In this document: positions 45,565-55,562 of the stretch, piece after piece
Layout: each line of letters begins with the position of its first letter
Position numbering within the stretch: position 1 is the first letter of the stretch
Assembly (NCBI GenBank): GCA_017500935.1
Contig: JAFVXW010000046.1
Location: forward strand, 1 to 64,000
Reading direction: 5' to 3'
DNA from: Lachnospiraceae bacterium
GTDB taxonomy: Bacteria; Bacillota; Clostridia; Lachnospirales; Lachnospiraceae
Length of the DNA stretch: 64,000 nucleotides
Translations under genes and position numbers: made by a program
The notes under the pieces: generated by a model
What the model was told of the DNA's origin: nothing
Database searches by the model: none
The model's input: only the letters and a program-made list of their open reading frames with translations

Positions 45565-46338
45565 TTAGTCCCCTTCTTCAATGATTCCTGCCGCTTCCAG
45601 AAGCTCTCTGGTATAGGGATGCTGACTTTCAAAATAGACATCATCCACATCGCCGATCTCCACAATTTTTCCTTCCTGCATAATCATAACCCGGTCACTG
45701 ACCTGATAGACCACGCGCATATCGTGAGAAATAAACAGAATGGAAAGTCCCATCTGCTCTTTTAACTGCAATAAAAGTTCAATGATCTGTGCCTGAATGG
45801 TAACATCCAGCGCAGAAACCGCTTCGTCTGCGATCAAAAGTTTCGGTTCCAGCATCAGCGCTGCCGCAATACAGATTCTCTGTCTCTGACCGCCTGAAAG
45901 CTGATTCGGATAACGTTCTGCGATCTTTTCGTCCAGCCCGACTTTGCCCAGCATATCAAAGACACGTTTTTTTCGTTCTTCCTTTGAAAAACCGCCGCGC
46001 AGACGCAAAGGTTCTTCGAGGATCCAGCCGATTTTTTTAGCAGGATTTAAGGAACTGTAGGGGTCCTGAAACACCATCTGGGGGCGCATACTCTCATGAA
46101 TCACGTTGCCGCTGTCAGGCGTTTCCAGACCAAGAATCACCTTGGCAAGCGTGGATTTTCCGCATCCGGATTCCCCGACCAGACCAAGGACCTCTCCCTC
46201 TTTTACCGAGAAGGCAATCCCTTTTAACACTTCCTTTTTTTTCCTTTTCAAACTCCAGGGTGCATTCTGGTCCCTAAAGGACTTATGAACATTTTCCACC
46301 CGTAAAATATCTTTTTCTGCGGAAAGCTTATTTTCCAT
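45565..46338 (-). CDS. Oligopeptide/dipeptide ABC transporter ATPase (F-type)
   Basis: 257 residues with Walker A GESGCGKST, Q-loop VFQDPYSSLNP, signature LSGGQRQRI and Walker B LLIADEAVSALD. It pairs with the D-type ATPase upstream to power uptake. 3 bases separate them. Last gene of the five-gene dpp/opp operon; without substrate data I do not fix dppF versus oppF. Confidence 0.92.
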   Translation of the reverse strand: MENKLSAEKDILRVENVHKSFRDQNAPWSLKRKKKEVLKGIAFSVKEGEVLGLVGESGCGKSTLAKVILGLETPDSGNVIHESMRPQMVFQDPYSSLNPAKKIGWILEEPLRLRGGFSKEERKKRVFDMLGKVGLDEKIAERYPNQLSGGQRQRICIAAALMLEPKLLIADEAVSALDVTIQAQIIELLLQLKEQMGLSILFISHDMRVVYQVSDRVMIMQEGKIVEIGDVDDVYFESQHPYTRELLEAAGIIEEGD

Positions 46339-46341
46339 ATG

Positions 46342-47151
46342 TCAGCCCTCCTTTACCGCGCGTTTTTTCTTTTCGCATTTCGGGATCGCCGCGATCAGTC
46401 TCTGGGTATACGCCTCTTTTGGATTTTCATAGATCTGCTCGATCGTACCGCTTTCCACAACATTGCCGCCCTGCATGACTACCACACGCTGACACAGCTG
46501 CCGGACCAGACTCAGATCATGGGAAATAAACAGGATCGCTGTTTTCTTTTCCCGGTTGATACGTTTTAAAAGCTTTACGATCTGTGCCTGTACCGTCACA
46601 TCCAGCGCGGTGGTAGGCTCATCTGCGATCAAAAGCTTGGGGCCGCAGATCATGGCTGCCGCGATCATAACACGCTGACGCATACCGCCGGAAAGCTGAT
46701 GCGGATAACAGTCATATACGCGCTGCGGATCGTCAAGATCCACATCTGCAAGCATTTTCAGCGCCTTTTGCTTTCTTTCTTCCTTTGACATCTCCGGATA
46801 ATGGATACGCAAAGGCTCCTCCACCTGCCAGCCGATCTTATAGACAGGATTTAAGGAAGTCATCGGCTCCTGGAACACGATGCTGATCTCATCTCCCTGC
46901 AGAGAACGCAGATGGCTTCTTTCACAGCTTAACAGATCCGTTCCTTCAAACAGGATCTGTCCTCTTTTTTTCATGTCACGGCGGGACAAAAGACCGGCGA
47001 TCGCCATAGCACTCATGGATTTGCCGGAACCGGACTCTCCCACCAGGCCCACAATATCACCCGGATCCATGTGCAGATCAAAATCATACACCACTGTTTC
47101 CGGAATCAGATGATCGTGAAATTCAATATTTAAATCGATAACGTCCAGCAT
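46342..47151 (-). CDS. Oligopeptide/dipeptide ABC transporter ATPase (D-type)
   Basis: 269 residues with Walker A GESGSGKSM, signature LSGGMRQRV, Walker B LLIADEPTTALD, and the D-type C-terminal extension. The ATG overlaps the stop of the permease (TGATG) with GGAGG before it. Confidence 0.92.
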   Translation of the reverse strand: MLDVIDLNIEFHDHLIPETVVYDFDLHMDPGDIVGLVGESGSGKSMSAMAIAGLLSRRDMKKRGQILFEGTDLLSCERSHLRSLQGDEISIVFQEPMTSLNPVYKIGWQVEEPLRIHYPEMSKEERKQKALKMLADVDLDDPQRVYDCYPHQLSGGMRQRVMIAAAMICGPKLLIADEPTTALDVTVQAQIVKLLKRINREKKTAILFISHDLSLVRQLCQRVVVMQGGNVVESGTIEQIYENPKEAYTQRLIAAIPKCEKKKRAVKEG

Positions 47152-47948
47152 CACTTTTCCTCCTTCAGACCTTCTGCAAGCAGGGAAAATCCCAGTACCA
47201 TTAAAATGATCACCAGACCGGGAAAGATTGCATAACCGGGTGATGAGAACAGATATGTCTGTGCCTCAGACAGCATATAGCCAAGGCTGGGCTGCGGAGG
47301 CTGCACACCGATTCCCAGATAACTCATGCCGGCTTCGGAAAGCACTGCATTATTAAATCCGATCATAACCGCTGACAAAAGCACGGTCAGGGTATTGGGC
47401 AGGATATGCACAAACATGATACGCAGATCACTGGCACCGGATAATTTGGCGCTTTTTACATAATCCATATTGCGGCAGCGGATAAATTCACTGCGCACAA
47501 TACGGGCAAAACTGGGAATAAAGGCGATTCCCAGCGCAATGATCACATTATTTCTGCCCGGTCCCAAAAGACTGATAAATACAAGCGCCAGCAAAATATT
47601 GGGAAACGCAAACACTGCGTCCACCACACGCATGATCACTTCATCCAGAATACCGCCGTAATAACCGCAGACAGCCCCCAGAATGATACCAAAAAAAGTA
47701 CCGATGGCAACTGTTCCCAAAGCCACCAGCAAGGTGGTGCCGCTGCCTTTTAACACACGGGAAAAAATATCCCGTCCAAAATCATCGCATCCCATAATAT
47801 GGGAAAAAGACACGCCTGCAAGCTTGTTGGCACCGTCCATGGTCTCCGGATCATACGGTGTCCACACCACGCCAAGCAGCACAAACAAAAGCATAAAGCC
47901 TGTCAGAAATGCACCTATGATAAAATTTTTGCTTCTTTTCTTTTTCAT
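47151..47948 (-). CDS. Oligopeptide/dipeptide ABC transporter permease (C-type)
   Basis: 265 residues, about six membrane segments, with the binding-protein-dependent permease loop and AGMSYLGIGVQPPQPSLGYML, typical of DppC/OppC. Cytoplasmic membrane. Starts 6 bases after the B-type permease. Confidence 0.92.
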   Translation of the reverse strand: MKKKRSKNFIIGAFLTGFMLLFVLLGVVWTPYDPETMDGANKLAGVSFSHIMGCDDFGRDIFSRVLKGSGTTLLVALGTVAIGTFFGIILGAVCGYYGGILDEVIMRVVDAVFAFPNILLALVFISLLGPGRNNVIIALGIAFIPSFARIVRSEFIRCRNMDYVKSAKLSGASDLRIMFVHILPNTLTVLLSAVMIGFNNAVLSEAGMSYLGIGVQPPQPSLGYMLSEAQTYLFSSPGYAIFPGLVIILMVLGFSLLAEGLKEEK

Positions 47949-47954
47949 ACTTTT

Positions 47955-48896
47955 TCAGTCCAGTGTGATTCTGGGATCGATCTTTTTATAAAGCAGATCC
48001 ACCAGAAAGTTAATAAGGATAACAAGGAACGAAACACAGACAATAATGACCATAACCACCGGATAATCACGGTTTGAGATGGATGTCAGAAGAATTCTTC
48101 CGATTCCGGGCACATTAAACACCTGCTCTACAATGATACTTCCCGCAACCATATCTGCCAGTGTCATTCCCAGAAATGTAACCACCGGGATCAGAGCATT
48201 TTTCAGCACATGTCCGTATAGAACACCCTTGGTACGGTTGCCTCTGCTGTAAGCGGTGCGCACATAATCCAGCTTCATCTGTTCTGTCACAGAGCTGCGC
48301 AGAAGCTTTACTGCCATGGCGATCTTGGGAAGTGCGATGGCAACAGCCGGATAGATCAGATAGCCCAGAAATCCCCAGAAATTTTTCTGATAAGACACAT
48401 AACCGCCCGGAACAAACAATTTTAAGATCAGACCAAAGACCAGTGTGATCACAATACCCGAAAAGAAAGAAGGTACCGCCATGATCACCTGATTTAAGAT
48501 CATAACCGTTCTGTCAAGCCAGCCTCCTGCTCTTTTTGCGCAGAAAATCCCCAGAGGAACAGATACTGCCACCAGGATCACAAAAGACATGGCTGCCAGA
48601 GACAGCGTCACGGGAATCTTTTCCGCCACCATCTTTGTCACCGGCATTTTATAATTATAGGATGTACCCATATCCCCTCCGGCAAAATCCGCCAGCCAGC
48701 GGACATAACGTACAAGCAGCGGATCATTTAATCCCAGCTCCTCTCTAAGGGCCTGCACCTGCTCAGGTGTCGCCTCTGTTCCCAGCATGGAAGTCACCGG
48801 GTCTCCGGGAATAATGGAAAATGCGGCAAATACTAAAAATGAAACAACTAAAACTGTGATCAGCATTGCCGCCAGTTTTTTACCAAAATATTTCAT
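47955..48896 (-). CDS. Oligopeptide/dipeptide ABC transporter permease (B-type)
   Basis: 313 residues, six predicted membrane segments and the DppB/OppB marks SFLVFAAFSIIPGDPV, LREELGLNDPLLVRY and FNVPGIGRILL. The ATG with GTGGAGG upstream is preferred to an in-frame GTG four codons earlier. A hairpin separates it from the binding-protein gene. Confidence 0.92.
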   Translation of the reverse strand: MKYFGKKLAAMLITVLVVSFLVFAAFSIIPGDPVTSMLGTEATPEQVQALREELGLNDPLLVRYVRWLADFAGGDMGTSYNYKMPVTKMVAEKIPVTLSLAAMSFVILVAVSVPLGIFCAKRAGGWLDRTVMILNQVIMAVPSFFSGIVITLVFGLILKLFVPGGYVSYQKNFWGFLGYLIYPAVAIALPKIAMAVKLLRSSVTEQMKLDYVRTAYSRGNRTKGVLYGHVLKNALIPVVTFLGMTLADMVAGSIIVEQVFNVPGIGRILLTSISNRDYPVVMVIIVCVSFLVILINFLVDLLYKKIDPRITLD

Positions 48897-48941
48897 AAAT
48901 TCCTCCACTTAAAAAAGTGATTTGGATTTCTCTTTAAGAAC

Positions 48942-48966
48942 ACGCCGGATCAAAAAGACCCGGCGT
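48942..48966 (-). terminator. Hairpin between peptide-binding protein and permease genes
   Basis: Stem ACGCCGG / CCGGCGT with an 11-base loop and a weak downstream T-run, so more an RNA stabiliser or partial terminator favouring the binding protein than a full stop. Confidence 0.5.
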
Positions 48967-48979
48967 TGCAAAAAAAACA

Positions 48980-50500
48980 TTATTGAGCTTCCACAATATA
49001 CAGCTTGGAAATATCCTGAATATAAAGCGGATAAAATTCATAACCCGCGTACTTTTTGTTCAGGATCACCAGTGAAGCCATATCCTGCAGATATACATTG
49101 GCAGCCTGGTCAGCAAGGATTTTTTCACATTCCTTGTAGTAAGCAGTCTTTTCCTCATCATCGGTGCTTGCCACAGCATTTGCATATGCTTCATCATAAG
49201 CAGCATCAGAGAAATTCACAAAATTTTTGCCTGCGCCGGTCACAAAACGGGATAAAAGCGCAGAAGCAGATAGTGTGGACGCATCCAGACCTACGATGGT
49301 AGTCTCAAACTTACGGTCAGAATATACATCAGAAACCCAGCTTTCCCATTCGATCAGCTCGATCTCAGCCTTGATATTGCTGGCCTTGAACTGCTCTGCA
49401 AGGATCTGTGCCGTGCTGACATGCTGTGCATAATTGGACGGAACGGAAATCTTAAAGGAAATGCCGTCCGGATAACCTGCTTCTGTCAGCAAAGATTTTG
49501 CCTTTTCGGGATCGTAGGGATACAGGTCATTTAATTCTTCCATATAATACTTGCCAAAGGAAGGGAACATGCTGGAACCGATGGGAGTACCCATACCGTC
49601 AGAAAGCATATCCAGTAAAGCCTGTTTATCCACAGCATAACAAAGAGCCTGACGAACCTTTACATCATCAAAGCGCTCGTCTGCATTGTTCAGATACAGT
49701 GCCTGCACCAGATTCATGGAACCTTCCAGCACATTAAACTCATCTGACACCTGGGAAAGCTGTGACTGCGGAAGACGTGCGTACATATCGATCGCACCGC
49801 CGTTTAAGTTGGTCACAACCAGATCAGAATCCGCGATCACCTTAAAGGTCACCAGCTCGATATTGGCGGGAGTTCCCCAGTATTCATCGAATTTTTCCAT
49901 TACAAACTCTTCCTGCACAGAACGGGATACGAATTTGTAAGGGCCGGTACCGATGGGAATATTGTCAGGATCTTCATTGGAAGCAGGAATGATGGCCGTG
50001 GTCAGATACGGCAAAAAGTCTGTATCTGCTTCCTTAAGCACCACTTCCACCGTGGAATCATCCACGATATTGATACTGTCAATTGCAGTATAAGCAGCCA
50101 CCAGCGGTGCTCCGTTGCTGGTATCTGCACATTTATCAAGGGAATATTTTACGTCTTCTGCGGTAACAACACTGCCGTCATGAAACTTTACATTCTCGCG
50201 CAGCGTAAATGTGTAGACTTTGCCGTCCGCCGAAATACTGTGGGAAGCTGCCACAGCATCGATCAAATTACCCTGACTGTCAGGTTTGACAAGGCCTTCA
50301 TACATATTGAACAATACCTCTTCAGTTCCTGCCGCCAAAGTATCATGGGGGTCAAGACTGTCCTCAATATCCTGAGGTATGCCAATTGTGATCTGAGAAG
50401 AATTCTCGCCTGCCTTATCACCTGAACATGCGCTCAGTGCAACAGTAAGTGCGGTACACGCTAAAGTCACAAGGATTTTTTTCCATACCTTCGTCTTCAT
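48980..50500 (-). CDS. Peptide ABC transporter substrate-binding lipoprotein
   Basis: 506 residues: signal with lipobox LSAC, then a family-5 extracellular binding protein (GENSSQITIGIPQDIEDSL near the start, VKFHDGSVVTAEDVKYS). Catches peptides outside the membrane for the permease/ATPase genes downstream. Start ATG with AAAGGAG; an upstream TTG is less likely. Confidence 0.93.
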   Translation of the reverse strand: MKTKVWKKILVTLACTALTVALSACSGDKAGENSSQITIGIPQDIEDSLDPHDTLAAGTEEVLFNMYEGLVKPDSQGNLIDAVAASHSISADGKVYTFTLRENVKFHDGSVVTAEDVKYSLDKCADTSNGAPLVAAYTAIDSINIVDDSTVEVVLKEADTDFLPYLTTAIIPASNEDPDNIPIGTGPYKFVSRSVQEEFVMEKFDEYWGTPANIELVTFKVIADSDLVVTNLNGGAIDMYARLPQSQLSQVSDEFNVLEGSMNLVQALYLNNADERFDDVKVRQALCYAVDKQALLDMLSDGMGTPIGSSMFPSFGKYYMEELNDLYPYDPEKAKSLLTEAGYPDGISFKISVPSNYAQHVSTAQILAEQFKASNIKAEIELIEWESWVSDVYSDRKFETTIVGLDASTLSASALLSRFVTGAGKNFVNFSDAAYDEAYANAVASTDDEEKTAYYKECEKILADQAANVYLQDMASLVILNKKYAGYEFYPLYIQDISKLYIVEAQ

Positions 50501-50649
50501 GTGTCTCTCCTTTTTCAATTAGGGTTATTTTTATAATGCGGTCAGATGCACGCTTTTTTGTCTGCGACGCTTTCTGCCGTGTTCATTGTATACAAAACAT
50601 AACGAGAATGCAAGATTTATTCGTCATTCCGATTGCATTTTCTCTTAAA

Positions 50650-50679
50650 CAAAACAGACGGCTTTTGTCCGCCGTCTGT
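50650..50679 (-). terminator. nrdR terminator
   Basis: Perfect 9-bp stem ACAGACGGC / GCCGTCTGT, 8-base loop, followed by TTTTGTTT on the minus strand. Confidence 0.85.
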
Positions 50680-50690
50680 GCATAAAATTC

Positions 50691-51149
50691 CTATTTACCT
50701 TTTTCGATCACTTTTTTAAGTTCGTCCATAAAGGTATTAATATCCTTAAATTCGCGGTAAACAGACGCAAAACGAACATAAGCCACGGCTTCGAGATCCT
50801 TTAACTTGTCCATCACAAGCTCACCGATCACTGCGCTGGGGATTTCTTTTTCCTCACGGTTGAAAATCTCATTCTCCACTTCGTCAATCAGCTTATTGAT
50901 CTCATTGACACTGACAGGCCTCTTATGACAGGCACGCAGAACACCTGCTTCAATCTTGGCACGGTCATAAGGCTCTCTGTTATCATCCTTTTTGATGACG
51001 ATCAGCGGAATGGTCTCTATCTTTTCATAGGTAGTAAAACGCTTGCTGCATTCATCGCAGGCGCGTCTTCTTCTGATGCTGTTATTTTCATCTGAGGGTC
51101 TTGAATCAATAACTCTGGTATTCTCATGACCGCAGTAAGGACATTTCAT
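50691..51149 (-). CDS. nrdR: Transcriptional repressor NrdR
   Basis: 152 residues: zinc ribbon CPYCGHENTRVIDSR ... CDECSKRFTTYE, then an ATP-cone domain. Senses dATP/ATP and represses ribonucleotide reductase genes (family knowledge). Start ATG with GGGAG. Confidence 0.97.
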   Translation of the reverse strand: MKCPYCGHENTRVIDSRPSDENNSIRRRRACDECSKRFTTYEKIETIPLIVIKKDDNREPYDRAKIEAGVLRACHKRPVSVNEINKLIDEVENEIFNREEKEIPSAVIGELVMDKLKDLEAVAYVRFASVYREFKDINTFMDELKKVIEKGK

Positions 51150-51274
51150 AACCTGTGACTCCCTTCAAAAAGGTTCTTTCCTCTCTTATTTTATCCAAAA
51201 CCAAAACTTATGTCAATTGATTTCCACAGTCATCCAATCCGCATTTTCCCCGCAGATACCTCCAAACTGCCGCT

Positions 51275-51505
51275 TCAGGGCACATCCACCAGAATGATAT
51301 CCGGGCCGATCTGACGGATATCCTTATAGCAGATCGCATAATCCGCATCCTGACAGAAAAAAGATTTCCATTTTGCAGAACCGGGCACGATCAGCTTGCA
51401 GATGCATCCGCTGCACTCATCAAATTCAAAATCCACCACATTCCCCAATTTCCTGCAGTCTCTGACATTGATGACTTCCTTGCATTTCAATTCTGAATAC
51501 AGCAT
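51275..51505 (-). CDS. YlmC/YmxH family sporulation protein (PRC-barrel)
   Basis: 76 residues, beginning MLYSELKCKEVINV, then DCRKLGNVVDFEFDE and a final IGPDIILVDVP, the PRC-barrel pattern of YlmC/YmxH. Linked to sporulation by family naming; role unknown. ATG with GGAGCA upstream. It is divergent from sigG. Confidence 0.85.
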   Translation of the reverse strand: MLYSELKCKEVINVRDCRKLGNVVDFEFDECSGCICKLIVPGSAKWKSFFCQDADYAICYKDIRQIGPDIILVDVP

Positions 51506-51670
51506 TTTTTCTGCTCCACCCAAACTGTTCTTGATCTATCCTATGCATCTGCCGCTTTTTAAGTTCCGCTGTACCAAAAAGTCTGCTGCCGGACGCATAA
51601 AAAAAAGCCTCTCTGTCCATGCTGTGTATATCCGTTTCCCACAGACAGACAATTGCAGGAGGCTAAAAAA

Positions 51671-52447
51671 ATGGCATTGAATAAAGTAGAAATCTGCGGC
51701 GTCAATACATCCCGCCTGCCGGTACTTACCAACGAAGAAAAAGAGAAGCTTTTTATCCGTATCCGTCAGGGGGATGAAAACGCCAGAGAACTCTTTATCA
51801 AGGGAAATCTGCGTCTGGTTCTTTCCGTCATCAAACGCTTTTCTGCCAGCAATGAAAATGTGGACGATCTGTTCCAGATCGGCTGTATCGGCCTGATCAA
51901 ATCCATTGACAATTTCAACACCGAACTTGGCGTTCGCTTTTCCACCTATGCAGTCCCCATGATCATCGGCGAAATCCGGCGTTTTTTACGCGACAACAAC
52001 TCCATCCGGGTCAGCCGTTCTCTGCGCGATACCGCTTACAAAGCCATTTATGCACGGGAAAATCTGACAAGAAAAAATCAGAAAGAACCCTCCATCACAG
52101 AAATCGCCGCCGAGGTCGGCATTGCGCGGGAAGACATCATTTACGCGCTGGATGCCATCCAGAATCCCATGAGCCTCTATGAGCCGGTCTACACAGACGG
52201 CGGCGACACGCTCTATGTGATGGATCAGATCAAGGACAAGAAAAACAAGGAAGAAGTCTGGTTAGAGCATCTTTCTTTGTCCGATGCCATCAAAAAATTA
52301 AACAGCCGGGAGCGTGAAATCATCACACTTCGCTTTTTTGAAGGCAAAACCCAGATGGAAGTGGCTTCCCTGATCGGGATTTCCCAGGCGCAGGTTTCAA
52401 GGCTTGAAAAAAACGCCCTGCGCATCATGCGCGCTTATCTGACATAA
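51671..52447 (+). CDS. sigG: RNA polymerase sporulation sigma factor SigG
   Basis: 258 residues, starting MALNKVEICGVNTSRLPVLT with the SigG-specific N-terminus, region 2 (DLFQIGCIGLIKSIDNF), region 3 and region 4 (EVASLIGISQAQVSRLEK). Late forespore sigma factor (family knowledge). AGGAGG lies before the ATG. A weak sigma-F/G-like GCATA (about 51595) and CATGCTG pair lies upstream with an over-long 18-base spacer. It is the only plus-strand gene in the window and points toward sigE, not away from it as in the canonical spoIIGA-sigE-sigG order. Confidence 0.96.
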   Translation: MALNKVEICGVNTSRLPVLTNEEKEKLFIRIRQGDENARELFIKGNLRLVLSVIKRFSASNENVDDLFQIGCIGLIKSIDNFNTELGVRFSTYAVPMIIGEIRRFLRDNNSIRVSRSLRDTAYKAIYARENLTRKNQKEPSITEIAAEVGIAREDIIYALDAIQNPMSLYEPVYTDGGDTLYVMDQIKDKKNKEEVWLEHLSLSDAIKKLNSREREIITLRFFEGKTQMEVASLIGISQAQVSRLEKNALRIMRAYLT

Positions 52448-52531
52448 CCGCTCTGTTGCATGTGTCAAAAACCTAAGATGCAGATATCAGATCGGCAGAT
52501 CCCAAATGTGCATATGCCAGTTCTGCAGGCG

Positions 52532-53275
52532 CTAGACTTCTTTGCCCAGCTCGCGTTTGAGCCGCTTCATGATCCTTTTTTCCAGACGCGAAATATAGGA
52601 CTGTGAAATTCCCAAAAGACTGGCCACCTCTTTTTGTGTCATTTCCTGTCCGTCTGGCGTATTTAAACCAAAACGGAGATTGATGATCGTCCGCTCCCGC
52701 TCCGACAGTCTGGAAATGGCCCGCCTAAGCATCCGGCATTCCGCTTCATTTTCGATATCTTTACAGATCACATCCTCATCCGTACCAAGGATATCCGACA
52801 AAAGCAGTTCATTGCCGTCCCAATCCACATTCAGGGGTTCGTCGATGGAAACCTCCATTCTGGTTTTGGAATTTCTTCGCAGGTACATCAGAATTTCATT
52901 TTCGATGCAGCGCGATGCATAAGTGGCAAGCTTGATATTTTTATTGGGATTAAAGGTATTGATAGACTTGATCAGCCCGATGGTGCCAATGGAGATCAGA
53001 TCCTCCACGCCGACACCTGTATTGTCAAATTTTCTGGCTATATAAACCACCAGACGCAGATTGTGTTCGATCAGGATCGATCTGGCCTCCGATGCATACT
53101 CTTCCGAAGCAAGATCCTGGATCACTTCATTTTCCTGTGCGGTTTCCAGAGGCGGCGGCAGCACATCCGCGCCTCCTATGTAATGAATCTCCCCTTCTTT
53201 TGCCATAAAAAAAGAAGGTTCCCTGCGAATCATCTTAAACTGCATCTTCCCCGGCATCGCAACTTTTAAAATCAT
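52532..53275 (-). CDS. sigE: RNA polymerase sporulation sigma factor SigE (pro-sigma-E)
   Basis: 247 residues: a 25-30-residue pro-sequence ([14 protein letters not shown]..., before YIGG), then region 2 ([19 protein letters not shown]) and region 4 ([18 protein letters not shown]). Mother-cell sigma factor cut from its pro-form by SpoIIGA (family knowledge). The ATG with AAGGAG lies 41 bases inside the end of spoIIGA, so translation is overlapping. Confidence 0.96.
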   Translation of the reverse strand: MILKVAMPGKMQFKMIRREPSFFMAKEGEIHYIGGADVLPPPLETAQENEVIQDLASEEYASEARSILIEHNLRLVVYIARKFDNTGVGVEDLISIGTIGLIKSINTFNPNKNIKLATYASRCIENEILMYLRRNSKTRMEVSIDEPLNVDWDGNELLLSDILGTDEDVICKDIENEAECRMLRRAISRLSERERTIINLRFGLNTPDGQEMTQKEVASLLGISQSYISRLEKRIMKRLKRELGKEV

Positions 53276-54074
53276 GTTTTTCTCCTTTCTCTTCTTCCAG
53301 TAACGCAGGATGCAGAAGCATCTGATACCCCTTATGAGGCAGCAGCTGATCACTCTGTGCTAAAAGCACCTTGTGAAACATACGTTTCTGTCCCGCCAGA
53401 TTCACTTCCATCTTTTCCACGACCCATGCATAAAGGATTCCGTTTGTTCTGCCTATGGAATGATACGGAATCACACGGAATACTTCCGGTCTTTCTGCCA
53501 GATGCAGTGCTTTTACAGCACTTGTATGTACCACACAGACCGGTTTATGGCTGACCGGATCATACAGACTGTTTCCGGTATCCACCAGCGCCTTCAGCTT
53601 ATAACTGTATTTCCTGTCACTTAACTGGACACGCCGTAGAGCACTTTGACTTTGCCTCTTTTCATGTATATTCCAGCATACCCCCAGAAACGCAAGCGCC
53701 AGTGCCCAGGCAAGAACCAGCCATAAATTTCCGTTTCTGCGGCACAGAACATGCAGCGCACCTCCCATAAAAACTGCGCAGATTCCATAATACATACCTG
53801 CGCGGATACAGGCTTTCATACTGTCAAAACCAAATGCAGCCTGCAGCATTACCAAAGTTCCCGCCATCTGCAAAATAACCTTGACTCCTGCATACATTTG
53901 TCCGGACGGCCACAGAAAAACCACCACCAAAAACAGACTCCCTCCGGCGGCTGCGGTTACTGTTTTCCATCTGACAAGCCGGTAGCGGCCTGTGATCGCA
54001 GTAAGTACCAGAAGAATCAGATGCATGACAAACTGTGAAAAGAAGAAGCGGTCCACATACAACTCGTAATGCAA
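53235..54074 (-). CDS. spoIIGA: Sigma-E processing peptidase SpoIIGA
   Basis: 279 residues from a TTG with AGGAGG 7 bases upstream: about five membrane segments (1-140) and a C-terminal aspartic-protease domain with [12 protein letters not shown]. Cleaves pro-sigma-E at the forespore septum (family knowledge). The longer frame upstream lacks a ribosome site. First gene of the spoIIG operon. Confidence 0.92.
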   Translation of the reverse strand: MHYELYVDRFFFSQFVMHLILLVLTAITGRYRLVRWKTVTAAAGGSLFLVVVFLWPSGQMYAGVKVILQMAGTLVMLQAAFGFDSMKACIRAGMYYGICAVFMGGALHVLCRRNGNLWLVLAWALALAFLGVCWNIHEKRQSQSALRRVQLSDRKYSYKLKALVDTGNSLYDPVSHKPVCVVHTSAVKALHLAERPEVFRVIPYHSIGRTNGILYAWVVEKMEVNLAGQKRMFHKVLLAQSDQLLPHKGYQMLLHPALLEEEKGEKHDFKSCDAGEDAV

Positions 54075-54117
54075 AACCAATCCTCCTGTTTCAACATCGT
54101 GTTTGATGTATGGACTC

Positions 54118-54150
54118 ATTATAGAAGAGATCCTGTGCAGAATTTGTCAT
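54118..54150 (-). promoter_or_regulatory. spoIIG promoter with long spacer
   Basis: Minus strand: perfect -10 TATAAT (54118-54123), and the best -35 ATGACA (54145-54150) 21 bases upstream instead of 17. The spoIIG promoter of Bacillus subtilis has the same long spacing and needs Spo0A to fire (established knowledge). Initiation would be about 37 bases before the TTG. Confidence 0.7.
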
Positions 54151-54173
54151 ATCAGGGCAGCTTTCACGGATAT

Positions 54174-54184
54174 TTTTCGACAAA
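54174..54184 (-). promoter_or_regulatory. Spo0A box upstream of spoIIG
   Basis: Minus strand TTTTGTCGAAA contains the full 0A-box core TGTCGAA. It lies about 60 bases upstream of the -10 of the spoIIG promoter, a position where Spo0A-P can contact RNA polymerase. A weaker TTTGTCAT-like match overlaps the -35. Confidence 0.65.
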
Positions 54185-54202
54185 AAAGTGTGCGCGAGTG
54201 CG

Positions 54203-54232
54203 AAAAAAAACCAGCTGATCGCTCAGCTGGTT
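54203..54232 (-). terminator. ftsZ terminator
   Basis: Perfect 10-bp stem AACCAGCTGA / TCAGCTGGTT with a 4-base loop, followed by eight T's on the minus strand, 20 bases past the ftsZ stop. Confidence 0.92.
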
Positions 54233-54251
54233 TTCATATTTGTCTGATAAC

Positions 54252-55451
54252 TTATTTTTTCTGAAGGAAATCCGGAATCTTTAAAGATTTCTCGCCCACA
54301 TTGCTGCGAAGCTGTGTAGGGGTTTTCTGCAGTCCGGACAGATTGGTGCGCAGTTCAGGCTGTGCCTGGGTTACAGGTGCAGCAGGCTGTCTGGAAGAAA
54401 TTCCGCCGGGAACATTTACTGTCTGTTTTGCCTGATTCACACCTGTCAGATTGGGCGCTGTGGGCTTCTTGGCAAAAGCAGAGGAGAACTTGGCAGCGGG
54501 TGTCTCATCAATACCGGTTGCAATTACGGTAATACGGCAGTAGTCCGCCATATTTTCATCATACATTGCACCGAAAATGATATTTACATCATCGCCGGTC
54601 AGTTCACGGATGTAATCAACCGCATCAGATGCGTCAAACATGGAAATATCACCGGATACGTTTACGATGATATCGGTAGCGCCAGAAATAGTGGTCTCTA
54701 ACAGGGGGCTCTCTACAGCCATCTTAACAGCTGTCACAGCCTTGTCATCGCCCTTGCCTTCACCGATACCGATATGTGCAATACCCTTGTCGCGCATTAC
54801 GGTCTGTACGTCCGCAAAGTCAAGGTTGATGACTGCGGGTACATTGATCAGGTCAGTGATACCCTGAACTGCCTGCTGCAGGACTTCGTCAGCCTTCATC
54901 AGTGCTTCGGGCATGCTGGTACGCTTGTCTACAATTTCAAGGATCTTATCATTGGGAATCACGATCAGGGTGTCTACACTCTCACGAAGCTTCTCAATTC
55001 CCATCATCGCATTGTTCATGCGGGTTCTTGCTTCAAAACGGAAAGGCTTGGTCACAACGCCTACAGTCAGGATTCCTTTATCCTTGGCAAGCTTTGCCAC
55101 GATGGGAGCTGCACCGGTTCCGGTTCCGCCGCCCATACCGCAGGTAACAAATACCATGTCCGCACCTTCAATTGCCTTGGCGATCTCTTCGGAGCTTTCA
55201 ATTGCAGCCTGTTCACCGATCTCAGGCTTTGCGCCTGCGCCGAGACCTTTGGTAAGCTTCTCACCAATCTGCAGCTGCTGTTCCGCTTTACAAAACTGGA
55301 GAGCCTGTCTGTCGGTATTGGCTCCGATAAACTCAACACCGTCAATCTTTTCATCGATCATTCTATTTACAGCATTATTGCCTGCGCCGCCAACACCGAT
55401 CACGATAATCTTTGCTGCAGACTCAGCCTCATTTACTTTAATTTCAAGCAA
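54252..55451 (-). CDS. ftsZ: Cell division protein FtsZ
   Basis: 399 residues: GTPase domain with [15 protein letters not shown] and the tubulin signature [10 protein letters not shown], then a variable linker and the C-terminal partner-binding tail (SLKIPDFL). Forms the Z ring (family knowledge). Begins with TTG; AAAGGAGG lies 8 bases before it. No ftsA lies next to it. Confidence 0.97.
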   Translation of the reverse strand: MLEIKVNEAESAAKIIVIGVGGAGNNAVNRMIDEKIDGVEFIGANTDRQALQFCKAEQQLQIGEKLTKGLGAGAKPEIGEQAAIESSEEIAKAIEGADMVFVTCGMGGGTGTGAAPIVAKLAKDKGILTVGVVTKPFRFEARTRMNNAMMGIEKLRESVDTLIVIPNDKILEIVDKRTSMPEALMKADEVLQQAVQGITDLINVPAVINLDFADVQTVMRDKGIAHIGIGEGKGDDKAVTAVKMAVESPLLETTISGATDIIVNVSGDISMFDASDAVDYIRELTGDDVNIIFGAMYDENMADYCRITVIATGIDETPAAKFSSAFAKKPTAPNLTGVNQAKQTVNVPGGISSRQPAAPVTQAQPELRTNLSGLQKTPTQLRSNVGEKSLKIPDFLQKK

Positions 55452-55562
55452 GGGTACTTCCTCCTTTTGTCCTCAATAACTCCACATTAATTATCATAAA
55501 GCCATTTTCTGAATTACGCAATAACTTTTTTCATTTTCTTTCACTTTTCTTCGACAGAAAGC

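Noticed and set aside
51590-51625. Sigma-F/G promoter of sigG
   Set aside because: GCATA and CATGCTG are present but 18 bases apart, longer than the usual 14-16; kept only as a remark under sigG.
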